Assembly: GCA_943789445.1 (NCBI GenBank)
Contig: CALSUC010000001.1
Location: forward strand, 671,751-735,750
Source: UBA4575 sp002386945
GTDB lineage: Bacteria > Pseudomonadota > Gammaproteobacteria > UBA4575
Direction: 5' to 3'
Length of the DNA: 64,000 nucleotides
Shown: positions 37,119 to 44,429 of the stretch, piece after piece
How positions within the stretch are numbered: position 1 is the first letter of the stretch
Layout: every line of letters starts with the position of its first letter
Position numbers and translations under genes: made by a program
Notes under the pieces: model-generated
Databases searched by the model: none
What the model was told of the DNA's origin: nothing
Seen by the model: the letters and a program-made list of their open reading frames with translations, nothing else

Positions 37119-38462
37119 ATGGCTAAACAATATTTCGGGACAGATGGGATTCGAGGGCGCGTCGGCGAGGGTGTGATGACGCCTGAGTTTGTGCTCAAGC
37201 TGGCATGGGCGACTGGCCGTGTGCTATGTAACGACGCAAGCAATCTGGTCTTGATTGGTAAAGACACACGCATCTCTGGCTATATGCTGGAATCCCTAGT
37301 TGAGGCTGGGCTGACTGCAGCCGGTGTCAATTGCCGTCTACTAGGGCCTATGCCGACTCCTGCCATCGCTTACCTTACACGGACCTTGAGAGCCTCTGCT
37401 GGCATCGTCATCAGTGCCTCGCATAACCCCTACTATGATAACGGTCTGAAGATGTTCTCTGCCGACGGTAGCAAACTTTCAGATCAGGTCGAGCTCGAGA
37501 TTGAAGCACTATTAAATGGACCAATGCAGACTGTAGCGCCTAATCAGCTTGGTAAGGTGAAACGTATTGAAGATGCTGCAGGGCGTTACCTGGAGTTCTG
37601 TAAGGCTAGCATCGCTCCTAATATTCGTTTGCATGGTCTTAAAATAGTGATTGATTGTGCTCATGGTGCGACTTATCACATTGCCCCTGATGTCTTTCGT
37701 GAGCTTGGGGCTGAGGTGATCGAGATTGCCTCCAGCCCGAATGGTCTTAATATCAATGCCGATTGTGGTGCAACTAGTCCCGCTGGTTTGCAGGCGGCAG
37801 TGCAAGACCAGTCAGCCGACCTGGGTATTGCGATCGATGGTGATGGTGATCGTCTGATCATGATGGATGCCAGCGGTGCTTTAGTGGATGGTGATCAACT
37901 TTTATTTTTGTTAGCAACTGCTGCGCAAGAAAAGGATCGGTCAATCGACGCGGTTGTTGGTACGGTCATGAGTAATTTAGGCCTTGAGCATGCACTGGCT
38001 GAACGAGGCATGACACTGCATCGTGCAGCGGTCGGCGATCGCTATGTCTTGGAGTTAATGCAGCAGCATGACTGTGTTTTAGGTGGTGAGGCCTCAGGTC
38101 ATATCATCTGTCTTGATCAAACTACAACCGGTGATGCGATTATTGCTGCGTTACAGGTGCTGGAAATCTTGGTGAACCGTAAACAAGATCTTGCAGACGC
38201 CGTTTCTACAATGAAAAAATACCCACAGGTACTCATTAACGTACCACTCAATGTCGCCTTTGACCTGACTACTTCGAGTGAAATCCAAGCTGCGCTTAAG
38301 GCTGCTGAGCACGCGCTGGCCGAGCAGGGTCGCGTTCTTTTACGTGCCTCAGGTACTGAGCCATTGGTACGTGTCATGGCTGAAGGTGTTGATTTGAGCC
38401 TAGTGCAGCGTACGGCGGATGAACTGGCGACACAGGTGGCGAGTGTTTGTGGTTCCAAATAG
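37119..38462 (+). CDS. glmM: phosphoglucosamine mutase
   Basis: Converts glucosamine-6-phosphate to glucosamine-1-phosphate for peptidoglycan and lipopolysaccharide. 447 residues. The N-terminus is KQYFGTDGIRGRVGE, the phosphorylated Ser is in GIVISASHNPYYDNGLK, the Mg2+ loop is AIDGDGDRLIM, and the phosphate-binding loop RASGTEPLVRVM is near the C-terminus. It is the second-last remnant of the ftsH-(folP)-glmM-tpiA-secG order. Confidence 0.98.
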   Translation: MAKQYFGTDGIRGRVGEGVMTPEFVLKLAWATGRVLCNDASNLVLIGKDTRISGYMLESLVEAGLTAAGVNCRLLGPMPTPAIAYLTRTLRASAGIVISASHNPYYDNGLKMFSADGSKLSDQVELEIEALLNGPMQTVAPNQLGKVKRIEDAAGRYLEFCKASIAPNIRLHGLKIVIDCAHGATYHIAPDVFRELGAEVIEIASSPNGLNINADCGATSPAGLQAAVQDQSADLGIAIDGDGDRLIMMDASGALVDGDQLLFLLATAAQEKDRSIDAVVGTVMSNLGLEHALAERGMTLHRAAVGDRYVLELMQQHDCVLGGEASGHIICLDQTTTGDAIIAALQVLEILVNRKQDLADAVSTMKKYPQVLINVPLNVAFDLTTSSEIQAALKAAEHALAEQGRVLLRASGTEPLVRVMAEGVDLSLVQRTADELATQVASVCGSK

Positions 38463-38471
38463 GACTTAAAT

Positions 38472-38490
38472 CGGCCTGAACTAGGCCGTT
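38472..38490 (+). terminator. weak terminator-like hairpin after glmM
   Basis: CGGCCT (38472-38477) and AGGCCG (38483-38488) form a 6-bp stem with a 5-base loop, followed by TTTAGGGTTT. The broken T tract makes termination partial at best. Confidence 0.35.
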
Positions 38491-38560
38491 TAGGGTTTGA
38501 TTTTCAAATATGCGGTAGGTAAGCTTGCCGGCTTCTTAATTGTTTTTGGATAGTGATCAG

Positions 38561-39310
38561 ATGCGACGTTCAATAATAGCGGCAAACTGGAAATTAAACG
38601 CTAGTCGCAGCATGGTGGATACGTTTATGCCAGCAGTTGATGCGCAAGCCAGTGCGTCTGGCGATACAGATATTGTCATCTGCCCACCTTATCCCTATCT
38701 AGACCTCGTTGGACAAAAAGTCCAAGCCAGCAATCTCCATATTGGTGGCCAGACCATGAGCCTGGAAAAAGAGGGCGCCTTCACCGGTGAGGTGAGTGCA
38801 GATATGTTGCGTGATATGGGTTGTCGTTATGTCATTTTGGGGCACTCTGAACAGCGCCGGTATCATGCTGATAGTGATATTTCTATTGGCACTAAGATGG
38901 TGACCGCTCTACGCGCCGGACTAACACCTATTGTATGTATTGGTGAATCTCTGCAGCAGCGTAAAGAAAGTAAGGCTGAATCGACTATTATGCGTCAGCT
39001 CGGTGCCCTGTTAGCACTCGGTCGCTGGGTTGATCTGAGCGACTTGGTTATTGCATATGAACCGATTTGGGCTATTGGTACAGGTGAGACAGCTAGTCCA
39101 GAACAAGCGCAAGCAATGCATGCTTATATTCGTTCAGAGTTGACTAAGAGTCGTGCGCAGTTAGCAGACACAGTACGTGTTTTATACGGTGGCAGCGTAA
39201 ATCCGGATAATGCTGCAGAGTTATTTGCTCAAACTGATATTGATGGTGGTTTGGTTGGTGGTGCCTCTTTGCAGGCCGACTCGTTTAATCAAATTATCGC
39301 GGCAGTTTGA
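38561..39310 (+). CDS. tpiA: triosephosphate isomerase
   Basis: Glycolytic interconversion of dihydroxyacetone phosphate and glyceraldehyde-3-phosphate. The ATG at 38561 (MRRSIIAANWKLN, 249 residues) is preferred over an in-frame TTG 21 bases earlier because it gives the standard N-terminus. Catalytic residues are Lys in ANWKLN, His in ILGHSEQRR and Glu in VIAYEPIWAIGTG. The phosphate-binding YGGSVNPDN and GGLVGGASL segments are present. Confidence 0.97.
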   Translation: MRRSIIAANWKLNASRSMVDTFMPAVDAQASASGDTDIVICPPYPYLDLVGQKVQASNLHIGGQTMSLEKEGAFTGEVSADMLRDMGCRYVILGHSEQRRYHADSDISIGTKMVTALRAGLTPIVCIGESLQQRKESKAESTIMRQLGALLALGRWVDLSDLVIAYEPIWAIGTGETASPEQAQAMHAYIRSELTKSRAQLADTVRVLYGGSVNPDNAAELFAQTDIDGGLVGGASLQADSFNQIIAAV

Positions 39311-39339
39311 AATACTGAACCCTAAAAGGCTTAAACCTT

Positions 39340-39777
39340 ATGATTTATAACATTCTCGTGACTATCGATGTCTTTATCGCCGCCGCCTTGATTGCTCTGG
39401 TGCTTATGCAACAGGGTAAAGGTTCAGGTATGGGTGCCGCTTTTGGTGCCGGTGCATCCTCTACTGTATTCGGTGCAAGTGGGGCAGGTTCTTTTCTGAC
39501 ACGATCTACTGCGATACTGGCAGCTCTATTTTTCATCAATAGTATCTTATTGGCTTATGTTGCAAGTAACCGTGCTGATGATAGCAGTGTGCTTGAATCT
39601 TCTACGGTAGTAGAAATGCTAGCGCCTGGTGCCGATGACATAGGTGTTCAAGTCGGTGATGGTGTGAACGTTCTAAACATGGAAGGTAAGTCACAAGATG
39701 AGATCGTCGATATCGTTCGCTCCGAGATCGATCGTTTGAATCAACAAGAAGCACCTGTTACGGATAAAGCAGAATAA
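39340..39777 (+). CDS. secG: preprotein translocase subunit SecG
   Basis: Small membrane component of the SecYEG channel. Two hydrophobic helices with the conserved loop LVLMQQGKGSGMGAAFGAGASSTVFGASGAGSFL split between them. At 145 residues it is longer than E. coli SecG (about 110); the extra is an acidic C-terminal tail after about residue 75. It is followed by tRNA-Leu, the arrangement of E. coli secG-leuU. Confidence 0.95.
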   Translation: MIYNILVTIDVFIAAALIALVLMQQGKGSGMGAAFGAGASSTVFGASGAGSFLTRSTAILAALFFINSILLAYVASNRADDSSVLESSTVVEMLAPGADDIGVQVGDGVNVLNMEGKSQDEIVDIVRSEIDRLNQQEAPVTDKAE

Positions 39778-39805
39778 GACCTACAATTACGGGTCATAAA
39801 GAACA

Positions 39806-39890
39806 GCCGATGTGGTGGAATTGGTAGACACGCTGTCTTGAGGGGGCAGTGGCGCAAGCTATGCCGGTTCGACTCCGGCCATCGGCACCA
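39806..39890 (+). tRNA. tRNA-Leu (anticodon GAG)
   Basis: 85-nt class II tRNA with a long variable arm. The acceptor GCCGATG/CATCGGC is perfect, the anticodon loop TTGAGGG lies between CTGTC and GGCAG, the T-arm is CCGGTTCGACTCCGG, and the CCA is encoded. Confidence 0.96.
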
Positions 39891-39897
39891 TACTTAC

Positions 39898-39935
39898 CCT
39901 TCCTATACTCACAACTTTGGTGAGAGGAAGGTTTT
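39898..39935 (+). terminator. intrinsic terminator after tRNA-Leu
   Basis: CCTTCCT (39898-39904) pairs with AGGAAGG (39925-39931) with an inner CTCAC/GTGAG helix, followed by TTTT. It likely ends the secG/tRNA-Leu transcript. The rest of the 253-bp gap to the next tRNA holds a TGCACTTA/TAAGTGCA inverted repeat (40040-40069) and a promoter, but no gene. Confidence 0.75.
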
Positions 39936-40100
39936 ACAAAATCCTCGAAACGCATTTCAAAATCACTTCTGTTAATGCGCAATCTCTGTTTTTATCATGT
40001 CTTAAGCCCTCAGCTGACGGCTTTGCTAGAGGTATGATTTATGCACTTAGGTTGCTATCTATTTAAGTGCAAAGCACTGGCATATTGTGCTGTAACTTCC

Positions 40101-40129
40101 TTGTAATCTAAAGCTGATCTGCGTACACT
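40101..40129 (+). promoter_or_regulatory. sigma-70-type promoter of the initiator tRNA gene
   Basis: TTGTAA (40101-40106), a 17-base spacer and TACACT (40124-40129), ending 14 bp before the mature 5' end of the tRNA. Position and spacing fit a stable-RNA promoter. Confidence 0.6.
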
Positions 40130-40143
40130 CCTTTGCTTGTCGG

Positions 40144-40220
40144 TGCGGGGTGGAGCAGTCTGGCAGCTCGTCGGGCTCATAACCCGAAGGTCGTGGGTTC
40201 AAATCCTACCCCCGCTACCA
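40144..40220 (+). tRNA. initiator tRNA-fMet (anticodon CAT)
   Basis: 77-nt cloverleaf closely resembling E. coli initiator tRNA, including the three G-C pairs in the anticodon stem (TCGGG CTCATAA CCCGA) and GTTCAAAT T-loop. Initiators lack a Watson-Crick pair at 1-72; most bacteria have C1-A72, whereas here the bases read T1 and T72 (TGCGGGG / CCCCGCT). The CCA is encoded. Its location upstream of rimP-nusA-infB is that of metY in E. coli. Confidence 0.95.
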
Positions 40221-40312
40221 ATCGACAGTTCGCGATGTACGTAATAATCATTTTCTAGCAGCTATATAGTTCACTAAAAATCTCATCACGCATTTTGTTA
40301 GAGCCCAGTTAT

Positions 40313-41215
40313 TCACTTGGTCGACTTCTGTAATGCCGTTCTGCATAGTTTCATTAAGGCTTCGACACTGTTCATCCGTGTGTAGTTAGGTCGTGCGACA
40401 AAAGCGATGCGACGGTGCGGACCAGGTTCATTGATATGGATGGCGCTTAGCAATGGATTTTGTGCGATTAATGGAGCGAGTGCCATTTCTGGGATTAGCG
40501 TAGTACCTAACTTACCTAAGACCATCTGGATTAACGTATTCAGGCTAGTGGCTCCGAGTGCATTATTAGTGGCTTTCTCGTTTAATTTGCAGACTTCAAG
40601 AATATTATCTTTCAAGCAATGTCCATCTTTCAGTAGCAATAATTTGCTTTGTTTTATTTCCTCTTTGGAAACAATTTTCTGTTGTGTATGTTTGTCACCT
40701 TTTAAGGCAATCCAATAAAAGTCTTCTTGCCAAAACTCCATCTCTAATAATCCGTCGCAGGGAAAGGGTAGTGCAAGAATGGCTGTATCAATGTCACCTT
40801 TTTGTACCATATCTATTAAAACCGCTGAGCGTTCTTCGACGATAGTTAATTTCGCCTGCGGATAATCTTGCTCTAATAGTGGGAGGATTTTCGGTAATAA
40901 AAAAGGTGCGATTGTCGGGATGAGGCCAATAGTGATGGGGTAACTGAGGGCTTCTTTGTTCCTGTCTGCTAAATGTTGTAGCTCTTCTACCCGAAATAGA
41001 ATATCGCGTGAATGCTCTAATACTTCCCGACCTATAGGGGTTATCAGTACTTTTTTATTGTCTCGTTCAAATATCTGAAACCCCAACTGCTTTTCCATTT
41101 CATTTAAAGCGGTGCTGAGTGCAGATTGGCTGATATTGCAAAGTTCAGCAGCATTTTTGAAGTGTAGCGTCTTCTCTACGGCTAAGGCATAACTTATCTG
41201 TCTGAGCGTAATCAT
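40313..41215 (-). CDS. oxyR: LysR-family hydrogen-peroxide sensor OxyR
   Basis: Redox-activated regulator of peroxide defence. 300 residues. The N-terminal winged helix reads LRQISYALAVEKTLHFKNAAELCNISQSALSTALNEME. The effector domain keeps both redox cysteines with OxyR spacing (GHCLKDNILEVC, Cys-x8-Cys), which distinguishes it from generic LysR proteins. It is divergent from katG, its likely target. The pair sits between the initiator tRNA and rimP, which are adjacent in E. coli. Confidence 0.93.
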   Translation of the reverse strand: MITLRQISYALAVEKTLHFKNAAELCNISQSALSTALNEMEKQLGFQIFERDNKKVLITPIGREVLEHSRDILFRVEELQHLADRNKEALSYPITIGLIPTIAPFLLPKILPLLEQDYPQAKLTIVEERSAVLIDMVQKGDIDTAILALPFPCDGLLEMEFWQEDFYWIALKGDKHTQQKIVSKEEIKQSKLLLLKDGHCLKDNILEVCKLNEKATNNALGATSLNTLIQMVLGKLGTTLIPEMALAPLIAQNPLLSAIHINEPGPHRRIAFVARPNYTRMNSVEALMKLCRTALQKSTK

Positions 41216-41237
41216 GAGGGGTCTCCAGTGTAAATCG

Positions 41238-41260
41238 CATGTTCAGTATTTTAGAACATG
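41238..41260. promoter_or_regulatory. inverted repeat in the oxyR-katG intergenic region
   Basis: CATGTTC (41238-41244) and GAACATG (41254-41260) are perfect 7-bp arms with a 9-base AT-rich spacer, 23 bp from the oxyR start. A second AT-only palindrome, CTAATTAATTAG, lies at 41283-41294. Either may be an operator, but neither matches the E. coli OxyR consensus (tandem ATAGnt...CTAT) convincingly. Confidence 0.4.
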
Positions 41261-41402
41261 GTTATAGTTTTATTCAAATTTACTAATTAATTAGCGTAAC
41301 TTAATATTTACTTGATTTCTCTACTAGTTATGTTTTTTAATAAATAGTGTTAAGAAAGAGATTGGGCAATCTATAGTCGATTAAGCTAACGGGAGAAGTA
41401 AC

Positions 41403-43610
41403 TTGGACAATAAAAAAAATAACGCCGCAGGACAATGTCCCTTCATGCACGGCGGTAACACCCGATTAGGTGGTGCTGGGAGAAAGAATCGTGATTGGTG
41501 GCCGGAGCAATTGAATCTAAATATTTTGCATCAAAACGGTGAGCAATCGAATCCTATGGCAGTCGGTTTTAATTATGCAAAGGCATTTGAAAAGCTCGAT
41601 CTCGCGGCTGTGAAAAAAGACATTGAGAAGGTTCTGACAACCTCACAAGACTGGTGGCCAGCGGATTACGGTCATTATGGTCCTTTTATGGTGCGTATGG
41701 CTTGGCATGCTGCAGGGACTTATCGCACAGGTGACGGTCGTGGTGGTGCAGGAACTGGTAATCAACGTTTTGCACCTATCAATAGCTGGCCAGATAACGG
41801 TAACTTGGATAAGGCCCGACGTTTAGTCTGGCCAGTAAAACAGAAGTACGGTAATAGCCTGTCTTGGGCAGACCTCATCATTTTAGCTGGTAATGTCGCT
41901 ATCGATTCGATGGGGCTGAAACCGTTTGGTTTTGCCGGTGGTCGTGAAGATATTTGGCAGCCTGAAGAAGATGTTTACTGGGGTAAAGAGACCGATTGGC
42001 TGGGGGGTGAGCGACAAGATAAAGATGAAATTCTAGAGGCACCATTGGCTGCTGTTCAGATGGGTTTGATCTACGTCAATCCTGAAGGTCCTGATGGCAA
42101 TCCTGATCCACTAGCATCGGCTAAAGATATTCGTGAGACCTTTGCACGCATGGCGATGGATGATTATGAGACGGTAGCGTTGACTGCTGGTGGACATACC
42201 TTTGGTAAATCTCATGGTGCAGGTGATGCAGCGTTAGTGGGCCCAGAACCAGAGGCGGCACCGATAGAACAAGTAGGTTTAGGTTGGATTAGTAATCATG
42301 CCAGCGGTAAAGGTAGTGATACTATTACCAGTGGTCTTGAAGGGGCTTGGACAGCTAATCCGACGCAATGGGATAATGGCTATTTTGATGTCTTACTGGG
42401 CTACGATTGGGAATTAGTTCAGAGCCCAGCTGGCGCTCAGCAGTGGGCGGCAAAGGATCTAGCGGATAAGGATAAGGCACCTGAGGCTTCAGACTCATCT
42501 CAACGGGTCGGCCTAATGATGACGACCGCAGATATAGCGATGAAGGCAGACCCTGAATATCGCAAGATCTCAGAACACTTTCATGCACACCCTGAGGAAT
42601 TTGCAGAGGCCTTTAAACGTGCTTGGTTCAAGCTGACTCATCGCGATATGGGTCCGAAATCACGCTATGTTGGTTCTGACGTTCCAGCTGAAGATTTAAT
42701 TTGGCAGGATCCAGTGCCTGTTGTTAATCATGCACTTGTGACTAAGGCTGATATTTCAGATTTGAAAGCAATGATACTGAGTTCTGACTTAACTGTTTCA
42801 GAGTTGGTGTATACGGCTTGGTCATCAGCTTCGACCTATCGTGGCTCTGACCATCGCGGTGGTGCTAATGGTGGACGTATCCGGTTGTCGCCACAAAGAG
42901 AATGGTGTGTGAATCAGCCTGAGCAGTTAACTAAGGTACTGACTGTCTACGGTAATATCCAAAAGCAGTTTAATAAGACCCAATCTGATAAGGCAGTATC
43001 ACTGTCCGATTTGATTGTGCTTGGTGGCTGTGCAGCGGTTGAAAAAGCAGCACGCGATGCCGGTGTTGAGACTGATTGTCCGTTTATACCTGGACGAACT
43101 GATGCGACTGATGAACAGACAGATGCAGAGTCATTTAAAGTGTTAGAACCGATTGCAGATGGTTTCCGTAACTACATTAATAAAGGGTATAGCGTATCTG
43201 ATGAAGAGCTGTTGATTGATCGTGCTCAATTACTCACATTAAGCGCACCTGAAATGACAGTTTTGGTTGGTGGTATGCGAGCGTTGAATGCTAATTTCGA
43301 AGGTTCACAACAGGGTGTGCTAACAGATAAGCCGGGCACCTTGAGCAATGACTTTTTTGTTAATGTCACTGACATGAGTGTTGAGTGGAAGCCTACCTCT
43401 GAGGAGGCCAAGGAGTTCATTGCCTTTGATCGTGCAACTGGAAAAGAGAAGTGGCGTGCAAGCCGAGTGGATCTTGTGTTTGCTTCTAATTCCCAGTTAC
43501 GTGCACTTTCAGAAGTCTATGCCTGTGATGATGCCAAGGAGCAGTTCGTTAGTGACTTCGTAAAAGCTTGGAGCAAGGTCATGCATGCGGATCGCTTCGA
43601 TATTAAGTAA
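41403..43610 (+). CDS. katG: catalase-peroxidase KatG
   Basis: Haem enzyme destroying H2O2 in the cytoplasm. 735 residues in two peroxidase-like halves. The active half has distal Arg98, Trp101 and His102 (VRMAWHAAGTYR), Tyr224 (LIYVNPEGPDG) and Met250 that complete the Met-Tyr-Trp crosslink, and proximal His265 (TAGGHTFGKSHG). The start is TTG at 41403 with GGGAG about 8 bases upstream; the only early ATG would delete the conserved N-terminal CPFMHG segment. It is divergent from oxyR. Confidence 0.97.
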   Translation: MDNKKNNAAGQCPFMHGGNTRLGGAGRKNRDWWPEQLNLNILHQNGEQSNPMAVGFNYAKAFEKLDLAAVKKDIEKVLTTSQDWWPADYGHYGPFMVRMAWHAAGTYRTGDGRGGAGTGNQRFAPINSWPDNGNLDKARRLVWPVKQKYGNSLSWADLIILAGNVAIDSMGLKPFGFAGGREDIWQPEEDVYWGKETDWLGGERQDKDEILEAPLAAVQMGLIYVNPEGPDGNPDPLASAKDIRETFARMAMDDYETVALTAGGHTFGKSHGAGDAALVGPEPEAAPIEQVGLGWISNHASGKGSDTITSGLEGAWTANPTQWDNGYFDVLLGYDWELVQSPAGAQQWAAKDLADKDKAPEASDSSQRVGLMMTTADIAMKADPEYRKISEHFHAHPEEFAEAFKRAWFKLTHRDMGPKSRYVGSDVPAEDLIWQDPVPVVNHALVTKADISDLKAMILSSDLTVSELVYTAWSSASTYRGSDHRGGANGGRIRLSPQREWCVNQPEQLTKVLTVYGNIQKQFNKTQSDKAVSLSDLIVLGGCAAVEKAARDAGVETDCPFIPGRTDATDEQTDAESFKVLEPIADGFRNYINKGYSVSDEELLIDRAQLLTLSAPEMTVLVGGMRALNANFEGSQQGVLTDKPGTLSNDFFVNVTDMSVEWKPTSEEAKEFIAFDRATGKEKWRASRVDLVFASNSQLRALSEVYACDDAKEQFVSDFVKAWSKVMHADRFDIK

Positions 43611-43617
43611 GGGTGAG

Positions 43618-43657
43618 TACTCTACGGGGATCTCTTAATGGAGGTGCCCGTAGAGTA
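43618..43657 (+). other. long-stem hairpin after katG
   Basis: TACTCTACGGG (43618-43628) and CCCGTAGAGTA (43647-43657) form a perfect 11-bp stem with an 18-base loop, 8 bp after the katG stop. There is no T tract, so it is more probably a 3'-end stabiliser or a factor-assisted end of the katG transcript. Confidence 0.55.
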
Positions 43658-43779
43658 ATTGTCTACTTGGTAGCTTATCTTTGTCTGTATTAAGCGAGAG
43701 ATTTACGGTTTATAGCGGCAGAATAGATTAAAGTAGCGAATTTAGTGCCCAAAACGGTGCGTTTCCCGTATCTTTTTAG

Positions 43780-43808
43780 TTGCCGCGAGGTCTTAGCTAA
43801 AATATACT
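43780..43808 (+). promoter_or_regulatory. sigma-70-type promoter ahead of the rimP-nusA-infB operon
   Basis: TTGCCG (43780-43785), 17-base spacer, TATACT (43803-43808). It is a good match in both boxes and would start a transcript near 43815. It is the only strong promoter in the 338-bp gap between katG and rimP; the first 120 bases of that gap hold only the katG hairpin. Confidence 0.65.
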
Positions 43809-43846
43809 CCGTCACTGGGTGGTGGATACACTCAGAGTTTACGTGA

Positions 43847-43867
43847 AGCCCCTGTTGGGGCTTTTTT
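43847..43867 (+). terminator. leader terminator 1 upstream of rimP
   Basis: AGCCCC (43847-43852), loop TGTT, GGGGCT (43857-43862) and a run of six T. From the promoter just upstream it would give a transcript of only about 50 nt. Read-through is required to express rimP from that promoter. Confidence 0.8.
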
Positions 43868-43906
43868 GTTGGCCGATGTTAAATAGCAGCGGTGACATAA
43901 CGGTTT

Positions 43907-43930
43907 AAATGGGCTTTATGCCCATTTTTT
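43907..43930 (+). terminator. leader terminator 2 upstream of rimP
   Basis: AAATGGGC (43907-43914), loop TTTAT, GCCCATTT (43920-43927) with a T tract extending to 43930. It is the second intrinsic terminator within 60 bp and ends 19 bp before the rimP start codon. Confidence 0.75.
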
Positions 43931-43948
43931 ATTTGTGGAGCCAAAAGA

Positions 43949-44410
43949 TTGAGTGCTGATCCGGAAGGACTTGAGTCACTGTTATTGCCAGCAATTGAAG
44001 GGCTAGGCTTCCGTCTTTGGGGTGTGGATTACCGCAGTTCGCCAAAGCATGCGCACTTAAAGATTTTTATCGACCATGATGATGGTATTCAAGTCGATGA
44101 TTGTTCTGCAGTTAGTCATCAAGTGGCTGGCGTATTAGATGTTGAAGATCCAATTACTGTCGCGTACACCTTAGAGGTGTCATCGCCGGGGATTGAAAGA
44201 CCCTTAATGAAGTTGGAACACTATCAACTTTATATTGGTAAGGAAGTGAAAATTAGATTGACCTGGTCGGTCAATGATCGAAAGAATTTTTTAGGCACGC
44301 TAGTGCGTGTCGAGGGTGATGAAATAGTCATCGCGGTAGACGGAGAAGAATTCAGCTTCCCCGTGAACGCCGTTAAACGAGCAAATCTGGTCTACGACGG
44401 GAAGATGTAA
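43949..44410 (+). CDS. rimP: ribosome maturation factor RimP
   Basis: Needed for 30S subunit assembly. 153 residues, with the N-terminal LLPAIEGLGFRLWGVDYRSS and central VSHQVAGVLDVEDPITVAYTLEVSSPGIERPL segment typical of the family. The start codon is TTG, with GTGGAG as RBS 9 bases upstream; no nearby ATG gives a complete N-terminus. It heads the rimP-nusA-infB-rbfA-truB-rpsO-pnp series. Confidence 0.95.
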   Translation: MSADPEGLESLLLPAIEGLGFRLWGVDYRSSPKHAHLKIFIDHDDGIQVDDCSAVSHQVAGVLDVEDPITVAYTLEVSSPGIERPLMKLEHYQLYIGKEVKIRLTWSVNDRKNFLGTLVRVEGDEIVIAVDGEEFSFPVNAVKRANLVYDGKM

Positions 44411-44429
44411 GTTGGAAATAGGATCAAGT

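Noticed and set aside
39891..40143. A small gene or ncRNA between tRNA-Leu and tRNA-fMet
   Set aside because: Only a terminator, an inverted repeat and the tRNA promoter are seen; there is no reading frame with an RBS.
41216..41402. Canonical OxyR-binding site upstream of katG
   Set aside because: Some ATAG and CTAT tetramers occur, but I could not align four half-sites at the consensus spacing.
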